NCBI GenBank assembly: GCA_937917475.1
Contig: CALDNF010000199.1
Span: 1 to 7,072, forward strand
From: an uncultured Faecalibacterium sp.
GTDB lineage: Bacteria; Bacillota; Clostridia; Oscillospirales; Ruminococcaceae
Length of the DNA stretch: 7,072 nucleotides
Direction: 5' to 3'
The notes beneath the pieces are model-generated. The model had not been told where the DNA came from. It ran no database searches and saw nothing but the letters and a program-made list of their open reading frames with translations. Below, piece after piece: positions 1-5,596 of this stretch. Positions within the stretch are counted from its first letter, which is position 1. Each line of letters opens with the position of its first letter. Both the position numbers and the translations under genes were made by a program.

Positions 1-510
1 GCTTACGGCAACATGAGCATCATGTTCCCCATGATCACCAGCCTGCGGGAGCTGCGGGATGCCAAGGCCACGCTGGATGAGTGCCGTGCCGAGCTGCGTG
101 CCGAGGGCAAGAAGTTTGATGAGAAGATCGAAGTGGGTACCATGATCGAGACCCCAGCCGCTGTGATGATCGCCGACGATCTGGCGGCGGAGTGCGATTT
201 CTTCTCCATCGGTACCAACGACCTGACCCAGTACACCTGCGCACTGGACCGCCAGAACGCAAAGCTGGAGCCCTTCTTCAACCCCCATCATCCCGCTGTG
301 CTGCGTGAGATCCAGATGACCATCGATGCAGGCCACCGCCACGGCATCTGGGTGGGCATCTGCGGCGAGCTGGGGGCAGACACCGCCCTGACCGAGACCT
401 TCCTCCGGATGGGCGTGGACGAGCTGTCCATGAACGCTAAGAGCATCCTGCCGGTGCGCAAGATCATCCGCAGCATCGACCTGAGCAAGCCTTCGGATAA
501 GAACATCTGA
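1..510 (+). CDS. ptsI: Phosphoenolpyruvate-protein phosphotransferase (PTS enzyme I), C-terminal part, 5' truncated
   Basis: This is the 3' end of the gene for cytoplasmic enzyme I, which takes phosphate from PEP onto a histidine and passes it to HPr to energise PTS sugar uptake. The window holds 169 residues of the C-terminal PEP-binding TIM barrel; the phosphohistidine and HPr-binding domains lie upstream. Numbering from the first codon of the window, the active-site residues match E. coli enzyme I at identical spacing: Glu50 in VGTMIETPAAV (E. coli E431), Asn73 and Asp74 in FFSIGTNDLTQYT (N454, D455), Arg84 (R465) and the acid/base Cys121 in GICGELGAD (C502). The reading frame is intact to a TGA stop at 508-510, so the protein is presumably functional. 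It is the last gene of its unit, since a hairpin terminator follows within 25 nt. Identification is firm; only PEP synthase or PPDK share the barrel, and the motif set and the short C-terminus fit enzyme I. Confidence 0.95.
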   Translation, partial: AYGNMSIMFPMITSLRELRDAKATLDECRAELRAEGKKFDEKIEVGTMIETPAAVMIADDLAAECDFFSIGTNDLTQYTCALDRQNAKLEPFFNPHHPAVLREIQMTIDAGHRHGIWVGICGELGADTALTETFLRMGVDELSMNAKSILPVRKIIRSIDLSKPSDKNI

Positions 511-532
511 GCTGCATAAACCGCAATCATTG

Positions 533-567
533 ACCCCCGGTGAGGCATACCCCGCTTCACCGGGGGT
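533..567 (+). terminator. Hairpin terminator after ptsI
   Basis: ACCCCCGGTGA at 533-543 pairs perfectly with TCACCGGGGGT at 557-567. Three further pairs (one G-T) extend the stem inward, leaving a 7-nt loop at 547-553. The T tract is poor (TCTTGC directly after the stem), although an A5T5 run follows about 12 nt later. It is placed where ptsI transcription should end, but some read-through into the next operon is plausible. Confidence 0.75.
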
Positions 568-596
568 CTTGCATACCCAAAAATTTTTCAGAATAC

Positions 597-625
597 TTTC
601 AAACCGGCGGACGAGATGCTATACT
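597..625 (+). promoter_or_regulatory. Probable sigma-A promoter of the CDF-aminotransferase-GH2 operon
   Basis: The -10 box TATACT is at 620-625 and carries an extended TG at 617-618. A weak -35 box, TTTCAA at 597-602, lies 17 nt upstream. The predicted start of transcription is near 631-633, giving a leader of about 25 nt before the ATG at 658. An extended -10 would compensate for the weak -35. It is the only good promoter seen between the ptsI terminator and the transporter. Confidence 0.6.
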
Positions 626-642
626 GAGATCATATCCGCCGG
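604..642. repeat. 8-bp perfect dyad around the -10 box (possible operator)
   Basis: CCGGCGGA at 604-611 is the exact reverse complement of TCCGCCGG at 635-642. The dyad centre (about 623) falls inside the -10 box. The left arm sits just after the -35 and the right arm just after the expected start site, next to the Shine-Dalgarno. This is where a repressor would block polymerase. No regulator gene is nearby and the site matches no operator I can name, so a regulatory role is inference. Confidence 0.4.
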
Positions 643-657
643 GAAGGGGGAAGAAAC

Positions 658-1848
658 ATGACAAAATTATTGATCCGGCTTTTCATAAAAGATTCCGGGA
701 ATGTAAAAGACCCGGCAGTCCGCACCGCTTACGGCAACCTTGCCAGTGTGGTGGGAATGGTCTGCAATCTGCTGCTCTGTCTGGGTAAGCTGACGGTGGG
801 CACCCTGTTCGGGTCCATCGCTATCATGGCGGATGCACTGAACAACCTTTCGGATGCATCCTCCAATGTGGTCAGCCTTATCGGGTTCCGTCTGGCAGCA
901 AAGGCCCCGGATGCAGAGCATCCCTACGGCCACGCCCGGTACGAGTATCTGGCAGGGCTGGTGGTCAGCGTGACCATTCTGGGCATCGGTTTTTCGCTGC
1001 TGAAGGAATCGGCGGTGAAGGCATTCCATCCCACGGCGGTGGCGTTCAGCTGGCTGAGCGTGGGGATGCTGGCAGCGTCCATTCTGGTCAAGCTCTGGAT
1101 GAGCGGCTTCAACCGCATCGTTGGGCAGACCATCGGCTCCGAGACCCTGATGGCCACAGCCGCCGACAGCCGGAACGATGTGCTGACCACCGGGGCAGTG
1201 CTGATCTCCACGGTGGTGTGCAGCCTGACAGGCTGGGCCCGGCTGGACGGCCTGATGGGCCTTGCAGTGGCAGGCTTTATCCTCTGGTCGGGCTGGGGGC
1301 TGGTAATGGACACCCTGAGCCCGCTGCTGGGCGAGAGCCCCAGCCCGGAGCTGGTGGAACACATTGAACAGACGGTCATGAGCTATCCCGGGGTGCTGGG
1401 CGTCCATGACCTGATGGTGCACGATTACGGCCCGGGGCATCAGTTTGCCTCCCTCCATATCGAGTTCCCGGCAGAGACCGACCCGCTGGCCGCCCATGAT
1501 GTCATCGACAACATTGAAGCGGATTTCATGAAGAAAGACAATCTTCAGGTGACCATCCATTATGACCCCATTGTGACCTCCGATGCCCGGGTGGGGCTGC
1601 TGCGCACCCGACTGGCGGAAAAAGCCCGTCAGCTGGACCCGCAGCTGTCGGTGCATGATCTCCGGATCGTGCCGGGCGACACCCACACCAATGTTCTATT
1701 CGATCTGGCGTTCCCGGCAGGATATGCCGGGGATAAAGACAAGATGCTGGCGGAGATGTGCAGCTTTGTGACCAGTCAGGACCCCAAATATAGCTGTGTT
1801 GTCAAGGTGGAGCAGAGCTATGCCGCACCTCTGCCGGACAAGAAGTGA
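658..1848 (+). CDS. Cation diffusion facilitator (CDF) metal exporter, MntE-like, with doubled C-terminal domain
   Basis: This 396-residue inner membrane protein should export divalent metal by proton antiport as a dimer. The start is fixed by GGGAAGGGGG at 641-650. Six membrane segments lie at roughly 29-49, 52-80, 98-117, 129-149, 170-190 and 195-220. Aligned on the HPYGH motif (88-92), the transport site is Asn62, Asp66 (TM2) and Asp170, Asp174 (TM5). No histidine is present, unlike zinc CDFs; N/D-only sites are known in manganese exporters such as pneumococcal MntE, which is also close to this length. The cytoplasmic dimerisation domain (about 228-303) keeps His250, His267, His280, His301 and Asp303, matching the FieF interface metal sites. 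A second, similar domain follows (about 312-388; VHDLRI echoes VHDLMV) without those ligands. Tandem stops TGA TAG end the gene. CDF membership is certain; manganese specificity is inferred. Confidence 0.92.
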   Translation: MTKLLIRLFIKDSGNVKDPAVRTAYGNLASVVGMVCNLLLCLGKLTVGTLFGSIAIMADALNNLSDASSNVVSLIGFRLAAKAPDAEHPYGHARYEYLAGLVVSVTILGIGFSLLKESAVKAFHPTAVAFSWLSVGMLAASILVKLWMSGFNRIVGQTIGSETLMATAADSRNDVLTTGAVLISTVVCSLTGWARLDGLMGLAVAGFILWSGWGLVMDTLSPLLGESPSPELVEHIEQTVMSYPGVLGVHDLMVHDYGPGHQFASLHIEFPAETDPLAAHDVIDNIEADFMKKDNLQVTIHYDPIVTSDARVGLLRTRLAEKARQLDPQLSVHDLRIVPGDTHTNVLFDLAFPAGYAGDKDKMLAEMCSFVTSQDPKYSCVVKVEQSYAAPLPDKK

Positions 1849-1869
1849 TAGAAACGAAGGGAAAGTATT

Positions 1870-3054
1870 ATGCTGAACGAAACCTACCGTGCCATGCTCA
1901 ACAACAAGAGCGTTATCCGTGAGACCTTTATGTACGGCAAACAGCGTGCCGCCGAAGTTGGGTACGAGAATGTGTTTGATTACTCTCTGGGCAACCCCAG
2001 CGTGCCTTGCCCGCCTCAGTTCACCGAGGCCATGGAGGACCTCCTGAAAAACGGCGACCCGGTGGACCTCCACGGCTACTGCCCCAGTCAGGGCGACCCG
2101 GGCTTCCGCACTGCCGTGGCGGTGCATCTGGCTGAGACCTTTGAGCTGCCCTATGAGCAGAAGCATATCTTCCCCACCACCGGTGCAGCGGGTGCCATTG
2201 CTCACGCTATCCGTGCAGTGACCAAGCCCGGCGATGAAGTGCTGACCTTTGCGCCCTACTTCCCCGAGTACAGCCCCTATGTGGAGGGCACCGGGGCGGT
2301 GCTCAAGGTGGTGCCGCCGCAGGCTCCGGCCTTCCAGCCCAATCTGGATGCTTTTGAAGAGATGCTGACCCCGGCGGTGACCTGTGTCCTCATCAACACC
2401 CCCAATAACCCCACCGGCGTGGTCTATTCTGCCGGGACCCTGACCCGGATGGCGGACATCCTGACGGCAAAGAGCAAAGAGTTCGGCCACAACATCTTTC
2501 TGGTCAGCGATGAGCCCTACCGGGACATTGCATTTGACGGCAAAAAGGTGCCCTACCCGGCCAGATTCTATCTCCACACCCTGACCTGCTTCTCCTTCTC
2601 CAAGAGCCTGTCCCTGCCCGGCGAGCGTCTGGGCTATGTGGCAGTGCGCCCGGGCTGTGAGGGCGAGGATGTGCTGGTGGATATGATGTCCCAGATCTCC
2701 CGCTTCACCGGCCACAACTGCCCGCCCAGCATCATTCAGCGGGCTGTGGGCCGCTGCCTGAATGTGACCAGCGACCTGTCCGTTTACGAAAAGAATATGA
2801 ACCTGCTCTATGATAAGCTCAAATCTCTGGGCTTTGAAGTGGAGCGGCCCGGCGGAACTTTCTATATCTTCCCCAAGGCACTGGAAGAGGACGCAAACGC
2901 CTTCTGCATGAAAGCCCGGGAATTTGACCTGCTGCTGGTGCCCAGTGACACCTTTGGCGTCAAGGGGTATGTCCGGCTGGCCTACTGCATCGACACCGAA
3001 AAGGTCCTGCGGAGCCTGCCCGCCCTTGAGAAGCTGGCGGCAGCTTACCGGTAA
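1870..3054 (+). CDS. PLP-dependent class I/II aminotransferase (aspartate aminotransferase-like)
   Basis: This 394-residue cytoplasmic enzyme of fold type I should move an amino group between an amino acid and a 2-oxo acid through pyridoxal phosphate. The family landmarks are all visible: Tyr70 in HGYCPSQGDPGFR, the phosphate-binding TTGAAG turn (103-108), Asn180 in NTPNNPTG, Asp214 and Tyr217 in SDEPY, the Schiff-base Lys245 in FSFSKSLS, Arg253 in PGERLGY, and Arg369 in YVRLAYC, the usual substrate alpha-carboxylate ligand. Length and spacing fit a complete aspartate aminotransferase-type protein. The exact amino acid substrate cannot be read from the sequence; aspartate, aromatic amino acids or alanine are all possible. 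AAGGGA at 1857-1862 is the ribosome binding site for the ATG. The gene begins 21 nt after the CDF gene and ends 11 nt before the hydrolase gene, so the three are probably cotranscribed. Confidence 0.92.
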   Translation: MLNETYRAMLNNKSVIRETFMYGKQRAAEVGYENVFDYSLGNPSVPCPPQFTEAMEDLLKNGDPVDLHGYCPSQGDPGFRTAVAVHLAETFELPYEQKHIFPTTGAAGAIAHAIRAVTKPGDEVLTFAPYFPEYSPYVEGTGAVLKVVPPQAPAFQPNLDAFEEMLTPAVTCVLINTPNNPTGVVYSAGTLTRMADILTAKSKEFGHNIFLVSDEPYRDIAFDGKKVPYPARFYLHTLTCFSFSKSLSLPGERLGYVAVRPGCEGEDVLVDMMSQISRFTGHNCPPSIIQRAVGRCLNVTSDLSVYEKNMNLLYDKLKSLGFEVERPGGTFYIFPKALEEDANAFCMKAREFDLLLVPSDTFGVKGYVRLAYCIDTEKVLRSLPALEKLAAAYR

Positions 3055-3065
3055 GGAGGAGCACT

Positions 3066-4853
3066 ATGAACCACCCGCTCCCGGAATATCCCCGCCCGGC
3101 GTTGCGGCGGGACAGCTATGAAAACCTGAACGGACTGTGGCAGTATGCCATTACCCGGGAGGCAAAGTTCCCGGAACGATGGGAAGGAAACATTCTGGTG
3201 CCCTACTCGCCGGAGAGCAGAGCTTCCGGTGTGGGGCGCACCCTCCGCCCCGGCGAGTGGCTCCACTATCACCGCACTTTCACCCCGCCTGCCGGTGAGG
3301 GCGGACGGGTGCTGCTCCACTTCGGGGCGGTGGATTACGCCTGCGCTGTGGAGGTCAACGGCCATCTGGCCGGGGGCCACCGGGGTGGTTACTGGCCCTT
3401 TACGCTGGACATCACCAACTACCTCAGCAGCCGGGGGCACAACACCCTCTGGGTGGCGGTGCAGGACCCCACAGGCAATGGGCAGCAGGCCCGGGGCAAG
3501 CAGACTCTGAAGCCCGGAGGGATGTTCTACCCGGCCCAGAGCGGCATCTGGCAGACGGTGTGGATGGAGCGTGTGCCGGAAAACTACATCACCTTGCTGG
3601 AAGTCGCTCCGGATTACGATGCCCGCACCGTTACTGTGCGGGCAGTCACAGCTCAGCCCGGCGGAGCGAAGAACCTCTGGGCTGTGGTGCGGGCCGGAGG
3701 CGTGACCATTGCCGAGGATTGGGGCAGCGACGAAGCCGACCGGGAAGGAGAAGTGACTCTCAGCATCCCGGAGGAGCATTTCTTCCCGTGGAGCCCGGAC
3801 AGTCCCTTCCTCTATGACCTGACCGTGGGAACGACCCAGGGAGAAGAAGAGGATTTTGACACGGTGCACAGCTATTTTGCCCTTCGCAAATGGAGCTGCG
3901 AGCCGGATGCCCGAGGCGTGCTGCGGTTCTGCCTGAATGGTCAGCCCCTTCTGCTCAACGGTTTGCTGGATCAGGGTTATTGGCCCGAGGGACTGTATAC
4001 TCCCCCCTCGGACAGCGCAGTGACCCATGAGCTGGAGCAGGTGCGGGAGCTGGGCTTTAATCTCCTGCGCAAGCACGCAAAGATCGAACCACAGCGGTGG
4101 TATTACCACTGTGACCGGCTGGGCATCATCGTCTGGCAGGATATGGTGAACGGCGGCGGGCCTTACTCGATGTGGTACGTCACCTACCTGACTAATGTGT
4201 TCCAGCCCCTGCTCCGCCATACACCCGACACAAGGCCCTTCTGGGGGCTTCTGAGCCGTGGAAATGAGGCAGGCAGGGAAGATTACCGTCAGGAGCTGGA
4301 AGCCACCGTAGCGGCTCTGAAGTGCCATCCCTGCATCGGCTGCTGGGTACCCTTCAACGAGGGATGGGGGCAGTTTGACGCAAAGAAAGCCACAGCGGCT
4401 CTCCGGGAGCTGGACGGCACCCGGCTGGTGGACGAGGCCAGCGGCTGGTTTGATCAGGGCGGCGGCGATGTGGATTCCCGCCACAACTATTTTTATCCCC
4501 TCCGCATCCGGCCCGGAAAACGTACCGTAGCCCTGAGCGAGTACGGCGGCATTGCATGGCCCATGCCCGGCCACGAACCAAAGGGAAAAACTTACGGCTA
4601 CGGCACCGCCGGAAGCCGGGAGGAGCTGACCGGCCGATACAAGAAATTGCAGCTTGGCTCGGTGCTTCCTCAGCTGGAGCGGGGACTTTCGGCGTTGGTC
4701 TACACCCAGCTCACCGACGTGGAGGACGAGGTGAACGGTCTGTTCACCTATGACCGCTCTGCCCTCAAGCCGGATGCCATGGCGGTGCGGTCGGTCAATG
4801 CGGCTTTTGCGGCAGAGTTCGCCCGGGTGACCGGCGAAACGACGAAAAAATAA
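3066..4853 (+). CDS. Glycoside hydrolase family 2 protein (beta-galactosidase/beta-glucuronidase-like), cytoplasmic
   Basis: This 595-residue retaining beta-glycosidase of the LacZ/GusA superfamily has no signal peptide, so it should act on imported or internally produced glycosides. An N-terminal jelly-roll sugar-binding domain spans about 15-170 (LNGLWQY; SGIWQTVWME at 159-168), a short Ig-like domain about 175-275, and the catalytic TIM barrel about 280-590, opened by LNGLLDQGYWPEGLY (297-311). The predicted acid/base is Glu432 in WVPFNEGW and the nucleophile is Glu492 in ALSEYGG. It is much shorter than LacZ and lacks extra C-terminal domains, a form common in gut Firmicutes and Bacteroidetes. 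Galactoside, glucuronide or arabinoside specificity cannot be decided here. The start is set by a near-perfect GGAGGAG at 3055-3061, directly after the aminotransferase stop. No terminator hairpin follows, so transcription may continue toward the lipoprotein gene. Confidence 0.9.
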   Translation: MNHPLPEYPRPALRRDSYENLNGLWQYAITREAKFPERWEGNILVPYSPESRASGVGRTLRPGEWLHYHRTFTPPAGEGGRVLLHFGAVDYACAVEVNGHLAGGHRGGYWPFTLDITNYLSSRGHNTLWVAVQDPTGNGQQARGKQTLKPGGMFYPAQSGIWQTVWMERVPENYITLLEVAPDYDARTVTVRAVTAQPGGAKNLWAVVRAGGVTIAEDWGSDEADREGEVTLSIPEEHFFPWSPDSPFLYDLTVGTTQGEEEDFDTVHSYFALRKWSCEPDARGVLRFCLNGQPLLLNGLLDQGYWPEGLYTPPSDSAVTHELEQVRELGFNLLRKHAKIEPQRWYYHCDRLGIIVWQDMVNGGGPYSMWYVTYLTNVFQPLLRHTPDTRPFWGLLSRGNEAGREDYRQELEATVAALKCHPCIGCWVPFNEGWGQFDAKKATAALRELDGTRLVDEASGWFDQGGGDVDSRHNYFYPLRIRPGKRTVALSEYGGIAWPMPGHEPKGKTYGYGTAGSREELTGRYKKLQLGSVLPQLERGLSALVYTQLTDVEDEVNGLFTYDRSALKPDAMAVRSVNAAFAAEFARVTGETTKK

Positions 4854-4881
4854 CAGCGTCTTTGGAAACATCGACGAAAGA

Positions 4882-4970
4882 AACCTCCCTGCCTTGACAC
4901 AGGAGCAAAGGATGGTCTAAACTGAAAGCGTTGGGATCATTGTTTGCTTTTGCGGAAAAACAGGGAGGTT
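4882..4970 (+). repeat. 10-bp perfect inverted repeat whose right arm covers the next gene's Shine-Dalgarno
   Basis: AACCTCCCTG at 4882-4891 is the exact reverse complement of CAGGGAGGTT at 4961-4970. The right arm contains the ribosome binding site (AGGGAGG) of the lipoprotein gene. The left arm lies just upstream of that gene's -35 box, so it would be absent from transcripts made at the local promoter but present in read-through RNA from the GH2 operon, where it could hide the ribosome binding site. Confidence 0.6.
4894..4923 (+). promoter_or_regulatory. Sigma-A promoter of the lipoprotein gene
   Basis: A consensus -35 box TTGACA lies at 4894-4899. The -10 is either TAAACT at 4918-4923 (18-nt spacer) or TCTAAA at 4916-4921 (16-nt spacer, with an extended TGG just before it). 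Transcription would start near 4930, leaving a leader of about 47 nt before the ATG at 4977. It is the better -35 of the two promoters in the window. Confidence 0.7.
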
Positions 4971-4976
4971 CAATTT

Positions 4977-5501
4977 ATGAAAAAATTCTCAAAATTTGCA
5001 GCCCTTATGCTGGCCTGCGTGCTGGCTTTGACCCTGCTGACAGCCTGCGGCTCGGAGTCCGTGGCCGGCGGTGTCGATGCGGCAGGCGTGGTGCGTGCTA
5101 TGAATGCGGCCCGGAAAGAGGCAGGCCTCAGTCAGGTGCAGATGACGGATGACCTGAACAAGCAGGCCGAAAAGATGTACGCAGCATCGAACAAGAATAG
5201 CGATGACAAGGTTACCATCAATGGCCAGACTTACAAAGTATATTTTGTGAGCGGTGTCGCACTCTCGTCCGGCTATATGACGGAGGATGGGTTCAAGACC
5301 TCCTTTGCCAAGGGCATCGAGGACTGGAAGAAGATCGACTTTAATGCGAATCCGCTTAATATTTCCGGCGGATGTTACGTTGGCCGTAAGGATCTGAAAT
5401 ATATCGGTGTCTGGATCGGCAAGGACAGCAAAAAGCAGAACGCATATTGTGTTGTTGCAGCCTTCCCGGAGGGCACATATCCCACCAGACCGGAAAATTG
5501 A
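4977..5501 (+). CDS. Small lipoprotein with a CAP-like (SCP/PR1-type), apparently degenerate, domain
   Basis: A 174-residue exported lipoprotein of unknown function. The ATG at 4977 is chosen over an in-frame TTG at 4944 because AGGGAGG (4962-4968) lies 8 nt before it and because it opens a clean type II signal peptide: MKKFSKF, a hydrophobic stretch, then lipobox LTAC with Cys24 as the lipidated residue. The mature part begins with VVRAMNAARKEAGLSQVQM (38-56) and DDLNKQAEKMYAA, which resemble the first helices of CAP domains (N..R...GL..L.....L...A). The end, KYIGVWIG followed by AYCVVAAF, resembles the last CAP strands. The histidines and glutamate of the usual CAP cavity are not seen; the whole protein appears to lack histidine. 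Cys133 and Cys158 could form a disulfide. Codon use is slightly more A/T-rich than in its neighbours. It has its own promoter and a terminator. The lipoprotein call is sure; the CAP relation is tentative. Confidence 0.85.
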   Translation: MKKFSKFAALMLACVLALTLLTACGSESVAGGVDAAGVVRAMNAARKEAGLSQVQMTDDLNKQAEKMYAASNKNSDDKVTINGQTYKVYFVSGVALSSGYMTEDGFKTSFAKGIEDWKKIDFNANPLNISGGCYVGRKDLKYIGVWIGKDSKKQNAYCVVAAFPEGTYPTRPEN

Positions 5502-5528
5502 TCGAGCATAATAATCCGTAAAAACAGC

Positions 5529-5573
5529 AAGCCCCCGCCGCAGGCCGGTATAGACCGGAAGCGGCGGGGGCTT
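5529..5573. terminator. Bidirectional two-part hairpin terminator between convergent genes
   Basis: A 13-bp GC-rich stem pairs 5529-5541 with 5561-5573 (AGCCCCCGCCGC with GCGGCGGGGGCT at its core). Inside it, CCGGT (5545-5549) pairs with ACCGG (5554-5558) around an ATAG loop, separated from the outer stem by a small unequal internal loop. The + strand side ends in CTTTATG. The - strand side continues as TTGCTGTTTTT, a better T tract. It lies 27 nt after the lipoprotein stop and 23 nt from the convergent gene's stop, so it probably serves both. Confidence 0.85.
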
Positions 5574-5596
5574 TATGCTGGTTTGAGATCCGGAAA

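Noticed and set aside
1..738. The 12-mer GCTTACGGCAAC occurs at 1-12 and again at 727-738, suggesting a repeat.
   Set aside because: Both copies encode Ala-Tyr-Gly-Asn in conserved parts of unrelated proteins and share nothing beyond 12-13 bases; coincidence from shared codon preference.
3045..4871. A 608-codon open frame on the minus strand opposite the GH2 gene, with similar long open frames opposite the CDF and aminotransferase genes.
   Set aside because: Each mirrors a well-supported gene; strong third-position G/C removes stop codons from the opposite strand. The translations have no recognisable motifs and no good ribosome binding sites were noticed.
4854..4893. Possible terminator right after the GH2 gene (CGTC...GACG pairing near 4857-4876).
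   Set aside because: Only a 4-bp stem with a large loop and no T tract; too weak to call.
4944..4976. An in-frame TTG start giving an 11-residue extension to the small lipoprotein.
   Set aside because: It would place the Shine-Dalgarno inside the coding region and put charged residues before the signal peptide; the ATG at 4977 has ideal spacing.
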